Positions 1 through 12,610 of a stretch of DNA of 64,000 nt are shown piece by piece (the stretch's first letter is position 1; each line of letters starts with the position of its first letter). The position numbers and the translations under genes were made by a program. Origin of the DNA: Eremophila alpestris peregrina (taxonomy: Eukaryota; Chordata; Aves; Passeriformes; Alaudidae); contig WMCF01000172.1 in the NCBI GenBank assembly GCA_009792885.1, forward strand, positions 313,772 through 377,771, in the 5' to 3' direction. The notes under the pieces are model-generated. The model had not been told where the DNA came from. It did not search any database and saw nothing but the letters and a program-made list of their open reading frames with translations.

Positions 1-84
1 GACAGTGGGGACAGTGGGGACAGAGGGGGCAGAGGGGGCAGAGGGGACAGAGGGGACAGCAGGGACAGCAGGGACACCGGGCAC
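1..84. repeat. Short tandem repeat (GACAGTGGGG/GACAGAGGGG type)
   Basis: About eight imperfect 9-10 base copies of a gacag(t/a)gggg motif. It overlaps the distal end of the CDRT4-like open frame. Confidence 0.8.
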
Positions 85-227
85 ACCGGGCACGGCCCTG
101 CGCGGCCCCTCCCGCTCCCGCAGCAGCCGCACCGCCGGGCCCGTGTGGGTCACATAGGCGGGCCCAGGCGGCTCCCGGGGGATCAGAGCTCCGGGCAGCC
201 CCACGTTGGGACAGGGCAGCGCATCCC
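1..227 (-). CDS. CDRT4: CDRT4-like coding exon, truncated by the window edge
   Basis: Read on the minus strand, an acceptor (ctttcgccttgcag-like, AG at 228-229) opens an exon that starts with two bases of a split codon and then stays open to the window edge. It encodes GLPGALIPREPPGP followed by AYVTHTGPAV and RLLRERE. The pattern GLP..L......P-AYVT-T...V resembles the only well-conserved stretch of vertebrate CDRT4, a small protein of unknown biochemical role. In human the gene lies next to TVP23C, and a TVP23 gene is the next recognisable gene here on the same strand, which supports the call. Beyond about position 80 the frame runs into a GACAGTGGGG-type repeat and becomes a monotonous VP-rich string. 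Either the exon really ends nearby or the repeat has expanded inside it. The start codon, upstream exons and stop are not visible. Confidence 0.6.
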
Positions 228-435
228 CTGCAAGGCGAAAACACAGCGTGAGAGCTCAGCCGGAGGGGGGACAGAGACCGGAGCCGGGCCGGGACAGCGG
301 GGGGACACATCCGGGGACAGCGCCCACCGGCCCGACCCCCCGGCTCTCACCGGCGCAGGGGCACCGGCTGAGATAGTTCATTTCCCCTTTTTAATTAGCT
401 TTTTTCCTCTTTCCTTCCCTCCCAAACAGCCAGTT

Positions 436-552
436 TGGTGGGGATGGTGGGGAGGATGGGGATGATGAGGATGGTGGGAATGACGGGATGGTGGGATGAT
501 GGGAAGGATGAGGAGGATGGAGATGATGATGGGGATGATGATGGGGATGAGC
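436..552. repeat. GAT/GGGAT-rich simple repeat
   Basis: Imperfect ggatggtgggatgatggg and gatgatgatgggg units make up the whole stretch. It carries no coding signal beyond a low-complexity Asp/Gly frame. Confidence 0.8.
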
Positions 553-2189
553 TCCCCTCCCCGGGAAGGGTCACCGAGGAGCCCCGTGATGGCACTACGG
601 ACCCTTTAGGAGCCAAGGGCCCCGCGGTGGCTTTGCTGTGGCCTCGGGGACAGCACCGGGGGACAGCACAGAGGGACAGCAGCGCCTGCGGCTGCTCCGC
701 ATCGGGACCCGAATAACGCGGGGAGGAATCGGCTGCTGCCCATCGCCCCCGGCCTCTGAGCCTTTGCTCCTGCGGTGGGCTCGGGGTGTGACCGAGTCAC
801 TGCCGGGGGACGGGGTTTGCTCGGTTCCCCTGCGGGCAGGGATCGCTCCTCCTGCAGGGACAGCCCCGGAGCAGCCCTGGCCCCTCCCGCAGTCACAAAC
901 AGCAGCGGCCCGGCGCGTCCAGAGGGGAATAAAAACTCCCACAGCGACAGAGGCCGGTGCTGCTGCTGTGTTAACTCGGCTCCGCAGCCGGGCTGTGCAC
1001 ACTGAGCTCCCCCAGCACGAACACCCAGCCAGAAAACGCCCGGGGTTAAACTCTGGGCTCTCACTCTGGCACACTCTGTGCTTCCCCAGCGTTCCTTTTG
1101 GCAGGCTGGGATCGTCCCTGGCCCCGGAATGTCTGTCCTGGCTGCCGGCAGCGTTTAACCCTTGTTTAACACGGAGCTCCCTGGGCTGATGTGGGGAAAT
1201 CCGCTACAAGGGGCTTAAATAATGAACTTTTTATAGGAGAATCTCATTCTTTTCCAAGTGTTTGTGATGAGCAGGGAGCTCTGGCTCAGCCCATCAGCCA
1301 GGGAGCCCGGATAGGCACTGGACACCCCCAGCAGAAGGATTTGGGGTCCTGGCAGCTGCTCTGAACACACCCATTGGTGTGAGGGTGGCAGTGGGAGCTG
1401 CAGCTCTGCACCCACAGAGGAACCACAGGCACAGACCAACACAAGGAGGCACGGACAGAGCCGAGGTGGGCCTTTCCCACGTTCATGAGCTGCAGGTCAC
1501 GATTCTGTAAATGGGTAATGAACACAGACATGCAGCAGGAACGGCTCCCGTGCTGTTATCCTGGGTAAACACTGGGATATTCCCGGGGTTCCTGAAGGGC
1601 CTGAACTGCCACGGCAATAAAGGGGTTTTACACTTTCCTAAATGGTGAGAGAAGAAAGCAATGTGATGGAGAACATCCCCAGCTGGGATTTTTGATGGTG
1701 TGGGAAGTTTTGGACACCAGCAGCTGGATTTTCCTGTGTGGCTTTGGGTGCTTGGGTGCAAAGAACCCCAAACTTCCCCTGCTGGAGAGCTGAGACAGAG
1801 GCTGGTGCAAATCCCAGACATTTCTCCTCTGACCTTCTGTCTGATCCTTCCCAAAGCAGAAATGATGAAGGAGCCTCAGGGAAAGGACACAGAAGCATCC
1901 CCTGGGTGCAGATCCCGGGTCCAGCAGCTTTCCCTGCCCTGCAGCCCCAGGGAGGCCCCACAGAGCCACTCCAGGAGTGCCCTGGGGATGCAGAGCACTG
2001 CAGGGAGGATGCCAAGGGGAAGCCCAGAGCTCACCACGTCTCAGAGCTGGGCTCAGCAGCCACTCTTGGTCATTGGTTATTTACTGCTCGTGCTTGGCCA
2101 CCAGCCTGGAAGTGATTCCAGGGACAGAGGGCTCCACACAGCCCTGGGAATGCTGGAGCACGGGCTCTGTCCCTGCAGCACCTGGCAGG

Positions 2190-2330
2190 GAGCTTTCCCT
2201 GGGTCCTGGGAGAGGCAGACCCTGGAGGAGCACCCTGCTCCATGGGAGGAGTCCCTGCCGTGGCAGGGGTTGGACAAGGTGAGCTTTAAGGTCCCTTCCA
2301 ACCCAGACCAGTCTGAGATTCTCTGCTCCA
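2190..2330 (+). mobile_element. CR1 LINE 3' end fragment
   Basis: The stretch includes gtccctgccgtggcaggggttggacaaggtgagctttaaggtcccttccaaccc (given in parts), the typical avian CR1 3' terminal consensus in plus orientation. The 5' part is diverged. Confidence 0.7.
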
Positions 2331-2974
2331 GCCCAAAAATCGGATCCAAAAGCCTCCTTTGTGCACCCCAAGCTGTCCCCTGCATCCAGCTGTGGCTGCA
2401 GGCAGAGCAGAGCCAGGGCTCCCTGAGGCTGCTCCCCTGCTCTGGCAGCAGCAGCAGCCCCAGGCTCAGCCCAGCCAGGCTGTAAATCAGCTCAGGGTGT
2501 TGGGGCTGCACTGGAGCCCCCTTTGGAGAGCAGAGCTGTAAAAGACCCCCTGCTCAAACAATGGCCCTTTTGTGGTGCTGAAAATGGGCAAAGCCAGACT
2601 TTTATAGTTTGTTACAGAGTTATGATTTCTGGGAGAGGGGGGACACACGTGGCCCCCTTCAAATCCAAATTAATTAATGCTGCTGAGCTTCGAGATATTG
2701 ACAGGCAAAGGGCCATGGCTTTTAACACCATCCAAAAAAGCACCACCCAGGACAGGGACAGACACACAGAAATATCATCACACAGATAACTCAGTTTCTC
2801 CTTATCAGAGCCTAAAGCATGTGCTGAGATCTGCTCAGGCTTTCCCCAGTTTTCAGGCATAATTATCAATTCACTTCACAGCAGGCAGTGCTGTGTCACT
2901 GTGTAATGCCTCGTCTGGCTCCTTTTCTTTACCTTTCCATGATGAGAATGAACCAAAACCTGAGACCAAGGCCT

Positions 2975-3085
2975 GGTGCTGAGCCTGGCCCAGCAGAGCT
3001 CGGCTCGTGGTGCTGAGCCCGGCCCAGCAGAGCTCGGCTCGTGGTGCTGAGCCCGGCCCAGCAGAGCTCAGCTCGTGGTGCTGAT
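2975..3085. repeat. 34-base tandem repeat, three copies
   Basis: Three near-identical copies of a unit starting ggtgctgagcccggccc and ending gctcggctcgt. Confidence 0.85.
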
Positions 3086-5059
3086 CCCTGCAGTGCCAGC
3101 ACACAGAGCTCAGCAGGGAGCAGATCCCATTACCCAGCTGCAGGATCAGAGATTTGGGATAACACAAGGGAAAACTCTCCCCAGAGAAAGGAGGGAGAAG
3201 GGAGGGTGGCTTTTCTCAGAGCCACTGGAGCCATAAAACACCCAGCCCTTTGCCTCATGGGTTTGTTTCTCAGAGCTGCTGGCAGCAGGACAGGTTTCAC
3301 ACTCCTCTATCCAGAGCCTGGCCTGACAAACAGCCAGAGCTGCCACCCATAAATCAGGGGGTCCTGCCAGGGCCCCGAGCAGGCCCTGAGAGCAAACGGG
3401 GGAAATGGAATTACAGCCTGCACAGGGACCTCTGCCAAAGAATAACCTTTTATTTTCTGTTTCTAAAGTCCCCCAGCATTAGAAATATTTCTCCCTCTGT
3501 TCTTCCATTTGTTTTCCAACCAGTCCCTGCTGTCAGGCCCCTCAGCTCCCTGTTCCCTGGGCTGTGGCCACGTGGCTCCCACACTCATTCCTGGGGTTCC
3601 CTGGGGTTCCCTGGAGCTGGTAGACCCCAGGGCTGGGAACATCTTAGTGCTGCATTTCACTTGCTTTGCCTGCATGGCTGGGGGTCTCCAGGACACAGAA
3701 TTCCTGCCTCAAGGCTCCCACCCAAGGGTTTCCCAACCTCTCAGCAGAAGCAAAAGGAGGAGAACCAAGTGCTCCTCTGTCAGCCCTTCCTTGTCCTGTC
3801 CCACTCCACAGCACTGTGCTCCATCTCCAGCAGGATTTAGTTTGACCCTAAGCACAAAGATGGAACAGCAATTACCAAATCAACTGCCGGGAACCAAATC
3901 AAGCTGATGAAAGGATAAGGGCAACAAAAATCCCCTTTATTCATTCATCTGATTCTGCTGTTTGAAGTTGTCCCCGAGCAGCTCCCAGGCCAAGCTCCTC
4001 CCCGTGTGTGTGCACTGTGATGGGGATGGAAAGAGAGGATCACCGGCTCTGCAAGGGGAGGAGCAGGCACTGATCAACACAAGAGGCAGCACGGCACATT
4101 TGGGAAGTCAGGATCCCCGTGACAGATTCCAGGGAAGGTGAAAAACCTTCTCCAGGTGCGAGGGCTGCAGTGAGAATCCTCCCTGGCTGGGAGAGGAGCA
4201 GAGACGTGTCCATCCCCCAGGAGCCACCAAACGGGGAGCTCCGAGCTGGGGGAGCCACCAGAGCACGGAAATTCAGGAGAAAGTGCTTGTTTATGTGAAA
4301 CACAAGGAGGCAAATAGTTGACATTAAGCTTTTGGGGAGGCTGTGGGACTGGGCTGCTCCTTTCAGCCCTCACACAAAGGGCCCCTTTTTGTCTCGCTGT
4401 AAAACAGAAACCATATTGAAGGGTCTGTGGAATTTCTGGGCATTTTTTCCCCCGGGGAGATGCACTGCCCTGCGCTCCAATGCAGATGAAGCAGGATGCA
4501 AAGGGCAAGACGTTCAGACGCGGCTCCACATCCGCCTCCTGCCACGGCCCCCCCAAAATCCTGCCCCCCAAAACACCTCAGAGCCTCCGGCACGCACAGG
4601 ACAGAGCCCAGAGGTGCCCCAGGGCTCCCTGCCGCTCCCACACCTGGAGATGTGCGGGATTTCCATCCCCTTTGGGCAGGGAATGATCCAAGTCCCGTTA
4701 ACACCGGGGTTGCTGTTTGCGGACATTTCCCCTCCTCCCCGCTCAGCACCGAGGGGACAAAGAGCATCTCCCGTTCCCTTCCCGTGCCCAGCACACGGCG
4801 GGGAGGGCGTTTGGGGACAGCGGCGGTGCTGACACAGGGGACAAAGCCCCCCTTGTCCCCCCCGGCGGCAGCAGGATCCCGTCCTGCAGGGCAGGGACCA
4901 GCCGGGCCCGGTGCGAGCAGCTCCGGCCCCTCCCGGGCAGCGCTGGCACCGGGAATTCTCCTGTGACACTCCCAGGGACGGGAGGAAAGCCCAGAGCACA
5001 TCCACAGCTCCATCTGATGGAAGCCTTTCGGAGAGCAGCGGGAACAGCCTCACCCAGCG

Positions 5060-5240
5060 GGAATCACAGAGCCAGGGAGTGGCCCGAGCTGGGAGGGACC
5101 CGCAGGACCACCCAGTGCAGCTCCTGCCCTGCACAGAGCCCCCAGATCCCACCCTGGGCATCCCTGTCCCAACCCTCCTGGAGCTCCGGCAGCCTCGGGG
5201 CTGTGCCCATCCCCTGGAGCCTGGGCAGGGCCCTGCAGGT
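5060..5240 (-). mobile_element. CR1-like fragment, reverse orientation
   Basis: Contains ggagtggcccgagctgggag and cacccagtgcagctcctg followed by ctcctggagctccggcagcc. The same order occurs in the clearer CR1 copy at 20895-21200. Confidence 0.55.
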
Positions 5241-7419
5241 TTGTGATTACAGAACGGAGACTCTGCTGCTTTATGGTTTTTTCCTGTTTTTGCTAAAATC
5301 CCGCTCTCCAGCATGGGAAAGGGATTTCTGTGTGAAGGCACTCGGATGAGGAGACATCCCACCCCAACAGCTCAAGTGAGTTGAGCTGGCTGGAAAGGAG
5401 TTGGGAAGGAAAAGCTCCAGCCTGAAAGTATTTTGCTGGAATAAAAAACGTGCTTTTCAGAGCCGCTGACTTCTTGACAAGAGGAAGAACTGGAAAACTT
5501 CCACTTTGCATCAAAAACGTGACCAGGCAAGAGAACAGAAAATCTCACTTTTCACTGGAAACAATCCCCTCCGAATGGAAAACTCGCACTGTTTGTTTTC
5601 ATCCTGCCATGAAAATTCCCCTTTCGCACAGGGACACGTTCCCAGCCAGCCCCGGCAGCGCCGGGCTGGGAGGAGCGACAGGAGGAGGGACAGGAGGAGG
5701 GACAGGACAAGGGACAGGACGAGGGACAGCGTGCCCCAGGCACGGGGCTGGGCTGTTCCTGCCCCTCCTGCTGGGGTCTCACACGCCCCCAGACCGAGTC
5801 CCGGCACTGCAGAGCCCCGGGAGCTGCCACTGCCCGAACATCCCCCGAGGCAGCAGCAGCAGCAGCAGCACAGAGCTCCCTGCTCCCGGCAGCTCCAGGC
5901 TTTTGGCTCTGCTGCACTCGGTGTTCCACACCCCGGCCCTGCCTGAGCATCCCGGCCCTCTGAAATCCCGGATTCAGGGAATTGCTCTGCTCCTCCAAGT
6001 CCAGCCGTTCCCTCAGCACTGCCCAGGCCTCCACTGTCCCCAAGTGTCACCTCCTGTTACACCCCGAGGGACGGGGATGCCAGCCGGGCCTGGGCAGGCT
6101 GCAGGAGCAGGGGAGGATGGCCAAGGTCGTGTCACCCCCGTGTCACCCCGGCACACGTCCCTGAGCCACCCCACGTTCCCGGGAGGGGCCCTGGGACACC
6201 AGGAACAGCAGGAGCAGGGCTGGGCCCGCAGCTGTTTTTAGCAGGAGATGCTGCGGGGCTGTGACCCCTCCCTGCCCCGCCAGAAATGTGAGACAGGAAC
6301 ATTCAGTGTCCGGCCAGAGCTGCCTCAATTCACCTCCCACGGGAGGGAACCTGCCCCTGCCCATCCCCAGAGACCCGGGACGGGCTCCCCAAACCCTAAT
6401 TCCTGCACAGCAACCACGAGAACAAACACAGGGCAGGAAAGGAAACCAGACCCACCCCCAAAATAACCCGGGCAGGGCCGGAGCACACGAGCAGCAGGAC
6501 CTGTCCTGCACATGGATCATCCCTGGGGCTGGCACATTCAGTGATTAATTAAATGACTCTGCAGTGCCTCAGCTGTGCCTCCTCTCTGTTGTGTTTCCCC
6601 CAGCCCCGGGGTCTCATTTGCTGGAGCAGCAGCTGCACACGAGGATAGAAATACAAATTTACACATCCAGGGAAGAAATTCCCTGCATGAGCTGTGGTTG
6701 CTGAGTTCTGCTGGGGGCTGTGTGATTTTGGGAGCCTCCTGGAATGACCTGAGTGATTTTAGGTCATTTATGGCAGCGTCTGGATGATTTCACTTTGCTG
6801 CTGGTGAGCAGGTCCCTGGTGGGTGTCACACGTTTATCCCCCAGAGGAAAAGGCAGGCCTGGATCCCTCGGGAATGTCACAAAGCCAGCAGGAGCAGTGT
6901 CCCAGGGGAGCTGGGCTCTGTGCCTGAGCAGCCCTTCCCTGAGCAAACCCCTCCCTGTGAGCCGGAGCTGGGAACTCACTGCTGACAGCCGGGGCTGTGA
7001 ACAGCTCTGTCATCGAGGGCACACCCCGAGCACTCGTGTCACCACTCGTGTCACCACTCGTGTCACCCTTCCTGTATCTGCCACCAGCAGCAGCCTCAGG
7101 TCAGCCTCCAGCCTCACTCGGCACGGGAAATCCTCCCCACTCTCAGGCCACACCTCACCCCAGGGGAAAGCAGCGCTCCCAGGGTCCTGCAGCACGGTCA
7201 GAACGACCCGAGGAGCTCCGTGGGGATCTCTGGAGGAGCTGTTCGTCCTTTTGTCCAGAGGAGATGGAGCACAGGCTGCTCCATCACCGAGGGTGACAGA
7301 GGCCCCCAGGAGCTGCTCAGGGGACAGAGCAGGACACCTGATGGCACATGGAGACCCTCAGAGCAGCCACCCACAGTGAAACCTGCGCTCTGATTTCCAC
7401 AGGTGTCCCCAGGAGCTCC

Positions 7420-7515
7420 GCCCAGCTCAGCTCTGCCCAGCTCAGCTCAGCCCAGCTCAGCTCAGCTCAGCCCAGCTCAGCCCAGCTCAGCTCTGCCCTG
7501 CCCAGCTCAGCCTCA
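7420..7515. repeat. CAGCT pentamer-rich repeat
   Basis: Reiterated cagctcagctcagcccagctc. It generates spurious Ser/Ala-rich open frames in several frames. Confidence 0.85.
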
Positions 7516-7863
7516 TCTCCACCACGGCAGTGGAACCCAGCAGGATCTCCCAGGGGTGCAAGGGAGCTACCAGCCAGGAGCAGCCCCACCGAGTGCCCCC
7601 TCCCCACCCTGCCCTTTCCCCGAGCTGGGAGGAAAGGGATGTCTCGGATTAACACCCCATAAAGGGCTGCAATCCTAAAAACAGAGGCACCCTCAAATGA
7701 AAGCACAGACCACGATGTCCAAGAGCATCCAGAGATTTTCCTTGCCAGCAGTGACACACCCTTGGCTGGAGTTTCCTCAGCAGAGGATTAATCCCCTCCA
7801 AGTGCTGCTTTTCTTTTCCAGAGACAAGTCCTGTCCAAGGCACCAGGCACACGCAGGTCTCAC

Positions 7864-8049
7864 CTGCGGGACCCAGCCCGGCACAAGGGACATTTAACAC
7901 CTCCAGTCCCCCCAGGCACTGCACAGCCACATCGGGGCATTTGGATCCAATCAGTGTCCCCAGTCCGCCCTGAACGCCCTCCGGGGCTGGGGCTGCTCCA
8001 GCCGCACACACAGCCCGCAGCAGCAGAGGCACGAGTCCCTCAGAACATC
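7864..8049 (-). CDS. Candidate exon of an unrecognised gene
   Basis: The minus-strand frame reads GLVPLLLRAVCAAG, then EGVQGGLGTLIGSKCPDV, then AVQCLGGLEVLNVP. It resembles a helical ARM/HEAT-type repeat and ends at a canonical donor (CCCGCAG|gtgaga, exon end 7864). The proposed acceptor (gaagag before 8049) has a poor pyrimidine tract, which is the main weakness. If accepted, the exon enters and leaves in phase 1 and so joins in frame to the candidate exon at 8816-8938 upstream. I do not recognise the family. It could also be a chance open frame of 186 bases in GC-rich DNA. Confidence 0.3.
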
Positions 8050-8815
8050 CTCTTCAGCCTGGATTTCCCAACAGCGCTGCTCCTCACTCCGAGAGCAAAA
8101 TCACCCCACTGAACTTTTCCTGCTCAGCTGAACTGATCCCTGCTCCCTGCAGAAACCCTTGTCTGCTCTCTGCAGCCCTGAGCCATCAAACCCCTTTGGG
8201 GATTCACGAGCAGGGTTTATCGGCCACACAGAATAAAATTGCTGCTTTTTTTGGTTTTTTTGCTGTTGAGAGCAAAGTAACCCCGAGCTGCAGAAAGGCT
8301 CCCAGCTGCCCCAGACACCTCCTGTGCCGCAGGAACTGCTCCTCTGCCACATCCCAGCTTCCCTAGGCGCAGGGAAAAGAGGAGGGAGCACCCCAATTTC
8401 CTGTGCGACATTCCTGCTGGCTGCTCCTGCCCTCTGCAGACGCCACGCGAGCAGAGATTCCTCCCGCCAGGGCTGCTCCGAGCTCTCCTGGTCCCGGCAG
8501 AGCTCCCGGCTCCAGCCCCGACCGCAGAGGCACGGGAGGAAGCGGGGCCCGGGGCTCCTCCCGCAGCTCCCAGGCCAACATCTGCTTTCCATGTTCCCCT
8601 GGCAGCGCTCCAGGCGCTCACAGCTCCCCCGTGTCTGTCTGTGTGTCTGTCTGCACACAGCAGGGCCCCGCGGCTGCTGCAGCACCGCTGATCACAGGTA
8701 CCAGCACAGGGAGGGGGAGTTACACCTGGGGCAGCGAACTGTGGACAGCAGAGTGAGGGAAATGCCCTGGCTGGAGGTACCTGTGCTGTGAAACCCCGCC
8801 CATCGCTGCCCTCAC

Positions 8816-8938
8816 CTGGGCTCAGGCCCTCCAAGATGTCCATCCCAGGTTTTTCCATCCCTGTCAGGTGCTCGAACGCATCCTGCTCTGTGAGCTCCGG
8901 GATTTTCTTTAGGAAACTCCCCATTTGTCTCACCGAAT
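8816..8938 (-). CDS. Candidate exon of an unrecognised gene, good splice sites
   Basis: On the minus strand a pyrimidine-rich acceptor (ccccccactacag) and a consensus donor (CCCAG|gtgagg) bracket 123 bases. The open frame reads SVRQMGSFLKKIPEL, TEQDAFEHLTGMEKPG and MDILEGLSP. Composition is that of a soluble helical protein and is unlike the Pro/Gly/Arg-rich junk frames around it. The phase is 1-1, compatible with the candidate exon at 7864-8049. I could not assign a family, and no first or last exon was found. It lies between the CDRT4-like exon and TVP23B on the same strand, so an extra exon of either gene is possible but nothing in it resembles them. Confidence 0.45.
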
Positions 8939-9714
8939 CTGTAGTGGGGGGACAAAACAGACAAATCAGTGTTTGGCCGGGTGGCCACGGGGGTTTTTTC
9001 CTTTGTTCACCCTCAGGGACAGGTCAGGAGCATGTGAAAAGTCACTCTATGAAAGGAGAAGGAGATGGAAATCAGCAGGTTCTTCCAGGGGTGCGAGGGA
9101 GACACAAGCCAGGAGCAGTCACACCCAGAGCCCCCTCCCAGGGGGATCCCTGTCCCTTCCCTCTCTGTCACTGCCGATCCCCAGCTCAGCTCCCCGCTCC
9201 CTTCCCCGGCCCAGCCTCACCCATCCCATTTCCCCCGCCGGCTGCAGCAGCCGAGCCCGGAGCAGGGCACGGATTCCTGTGCTGGAACCAGAGCCCAGGA
9301 ACGCAGCGGGCACTGCTGGGTGCCCGTGACACCATAAAGCACCCCCAGCCCCCTTAAAGGGGCAGCCGAGACCCGGCCCGGCTGCTTGGATCCCCCAGAG
9401 CCGCCTCCCCAGTCAGTGTCAGCAGCTGAGCCCGGCCCCAGCCGGCCCCACACATCCCTAAAAGGGTTTTTTTGGGGAATTCCTCCTTTGCTGGGCTCCG
9501 GCTGGGCCAGCCAGGTGCTGTGAGGGCTCCCAGGGGAGGGACACTCAGTGCTCCAGAGCTCATGTCCTTAGGAAAGCAGCCTAAAATCAGCCTGGATGTC
9601 TGCAGTTGTTCCTGCTCTCCTGAGCACCGCCCTTGTACACGTAGGCAGAGGTGATTTCCACCTGCGGCAGGAGGGCGAGGGCTCCCTGCGGGGCCCGGGC
9701 TGCGATTCCTGCCC

Positions 9715-9890
9715 CGGGCTCTAATTCCTGCCCCAGCCGCGGTTCCTGCCCCAGCTGTGATTCCTGCCCCAGCTGTGATTCCTGTCCCGGGGCTGTAATT
9801 CCTGCCCCGGCTGTAATTCCTGCCCCGGGTATGATTCCTGCCCCAGCTGTGATTCCTGCCCCAGCTGTGATTCCTGCCCCGGGTGGGATC
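9715..9890. repeat. 15-base minisatellite (attcctgccccagct)
   Basis: About eleven imperfect copies alternating ccagctgtg and ccgggtatg variants. Confidence 0.85.
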
Positions 9891-10804
9891 GGGACTCTCT
9901 GTGCCGGGATTGAGTAACGTCTCTGGCAGCGAGCAGCGAGTTTGGGAAGTGTGTAATGGAGCCTGTCGTGCCACGAGAGCCCCGGGGGATGCCCGGGGGA
10001 GGGAGGGAGGGGTGAGGGAAAGCCGGACCACCCAGGCACTGCGAGGCCCGGGCAGCGCCCGGAGCTGCCGCCACCCCGAGGCGGTGACAGGGTGCGAGCC
10101 CTGCGTGTCCCCGGAGCCACACACCGAGGAGGGACAGCGCTTCTCGCTCGTGTTCTGCGGCAGGTTTCCATAACCGCGATCCTGAGCGGTGCAGTCAGAG
10201 AGCAGGAGGGGGACGGGCCGAGGGCGGGAGCCGGAATGGGCCGAGCTGGGAGGATGCTCCCAAAAAGACAGCAGGGAAAACCAACAAATCCAAGTGAGCC
10301 GAGGAACTCCACCCGAAACAACCCCGGCTCCGCGCCCGGCCTCTCTCAGGGGTGGGCAGAGCTGGGGGGTCACACGGGCTGTCACCATCTCACCCCTGGC
10401 AGCCCCTGGGCATGGCCTGGCACCTCCATCCCTCCTGCAACCCCGGGGGGCTCCTGCAGCTGAGCCCCTTGGCCGTGGCCGTTTGCTCAGAGCCCCGCAA
10501 ATAAAAGAGCTTTTGGCCCCCAGCCGGGGCCGAGTCCTGCCGGGCCGGGAGTTTGAGCGCTGAGCTCACTCCTGTCCCAGCCCCAGCGCTCCCCGCCCTG
10601 CTGCAGTGGGGGGATGCGGGGAGGGAGGGCTGCACCCTGCTCGGGGAGAGGAAGAGGGACCAGAGCTGAGGGTGAGGTCATTGCACCTGACAAACCGCAG
10701 GCTCCCTGCTCGGGGGATGCTGCTGGCCCGAACCAGAGGGAGCAGCGGGAGCTCGGCACGGCCGGGGCACTGCTTGCCCTGCTCCTGGTGCTGCCGTGCC
10801 TCCT

Positions 10805-10910
10805 TCAGTCCCTGTGGGAATTCATTCCTGATCCCTGTGGGAATTCACACCCGATTACTTGTGGGAATTAATTCCTGATTCCCTGTGGGAATTCATTCCT
10901 CATTCCCGTG
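10805..10910. repeat. About 33-base tandem repeat (ctgtgggaattcattcctga)
   Basis: Three to four diverged copies, each with GTGGGAATT. Confidence 0.7.
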
Positions 10911-12610
10911 CCAGCCCGCATCCCCACTGCCTCCCCTCCTCCTGGTGCTCCGTAAGAATAAAATCTTGGGGGTGTCCTGAGGACTGCCCCAGGAGTTTAA
11001 AATGGGGTGGATTTTCCCTCACCTGTGTGGGGTTGGTGTGAACAAATGACTGACGGTGAAATCAGGTCACTGGAACCTTCTCTGGCCGTGGGTGACCGGC
11101 ACTGAGCAGCTCCCAGCAAACCCAGGCCGTGAATGGAAGGGGCTGCAGTGAATTCCACACCCCGCAGTGTCCGGGCAGTGCTTCCCCAGCCTGGATCCAC
11201 ATCCACGCTGAGAATTCCCTGCAGGCAGCGCCATCGTCACCGTTTCCCCTCGCAGCTGCCGAGCCATGCACACTTTCCAAGGCCCCAGCCCCGGAGCTGT
11301 GCTGGGTTTTTATTCCCTTTCCTTGAAGCCCTGACACATCCCCGGGCCCGGCGGCTCCGCCTGGGGCGTTGCTGAATCGGATGTGAGGAAAAGAGCCCCG
11401 AGCGTCCCCGCACGGCCCCGGCGCCTGCCAGGGCTGCGAGCTGCGGCCGGATCGGGGCTCTGTGCTCGGGATGACACAGGACAGACGGAATGTCACCCCC
11501 GGAGCCGGGCAGGGTCACACAGATGGCTCCCAGCCCCGGCAGAGCCGCAGCACACGCAGCATTCCCGTGCACATGAGCTGTGCTGCTTCCTCTTGTGTAA
11601 CTACGAGAGCTCTGCAGCTGGGACTCAGAGGTCCTGCGGCTCCAGCCTCGAGAGCAGAGCCAAGAGCTCTGCCAGGAGGGGCCGGGGCTGGAATTTCCTC
11701 TGGGATGTGTTTAGAGCAGGAGAGACCCGAGCTGCGGGTTCAGTGCTGGGATGTGAGTGCGCCTGGCTGCAGGAGGATGCTCAGGAGGCAGAGCTGGGAG
11801 TGATTCCCTGAGGGAATTGCAAAGCTCCTGCTGCTCCCACGCCTTTGGGTGGTGCTGAGCTGAAAGCAGGCACTGAAGTTCAAAAATCCATGTAGTCGAT
11901 CCCAAATCCATGGGCAATCCCACCCACCCTGCCACACACCCTCCTCTCCCAGCCTGGGAAAGGCCATCCCAGAGCAGGGAATTCTGGATTTCCAGGGAAT
12001 TCTGGATTTCCAGGGAAATCTGCCTGCCCTCATCCGGATTGCACAGGTCAGGGTGGAGCCAAACTCTGCAGGATCCTCCAGCTGGAGAATCAGCCATGGA
12101 TCAGCCCAGGGATCAGGCAGGAATCAGCCAGGGATCAGCCAGGGATAAATCCATGGATCAGCCAGGGACAAATCCATGGATCATCTTGTTCCCACCCACT
12201 CCCATTTGTCATTCCCTGCCTGGACTTTCTCTTTTTTTTGCAGCTCTGGATGACAGCTCTTCCTACAAATGCCTGTGTTTGCAGCCTTGGATGCAGATGG
12301 AAAACCCTTCTTCGGCCATTTGGACTCGGATTTTTCATGGCCTTTCCCCCCCGAGACCCTGGGCCGGGCCCTTTCCCGGAGGGAGCATTTATCAAATCCC
12401 AGTTTATTCCCCTAAATCGGGGCGGGGCTGTTTGAGCCCCACACACGCGGAGCTGCCAGCAGATTCGCTGTGACTGCCTTTTTCCAGCTGCGAGCAGCTC
12501 CTGTCACACCCGAGCGGTGAATCACGGCCCCGTTCTGTCCCCTCACAGCCCGCCCTGCCCGCGGGGACTGTCCCCTCTGTGTCACCTCTGAGGACGGGCG
12601 GGGTGGCACC

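Larger units (their letters stand above)
240..7860. other. Gene-poor interval with repeats
   Basis: No convincing gene was seen. Open frames here are short, overlap on both strands and lack family resemblance or good splice context. Recognisable contents are a GAT-rich repeat (436-552), a CR1 3' end (about 2190-2330), a 34-base triplicate (2975-3085), a reverse CR1 piece (5060-5240), a GACAGGAGGAGG tract (5675-5730), a CTCGTGTCACCA triplicate (7030-7070) and a CAGCT-rich tract (7420-7515). Confidence 0.5.

Noticed and set aside
9354..10388. 344-residue minus-strand frame
   Set aside because: Its middle is the 15-base minisatellite; the ends show no family resemblance.
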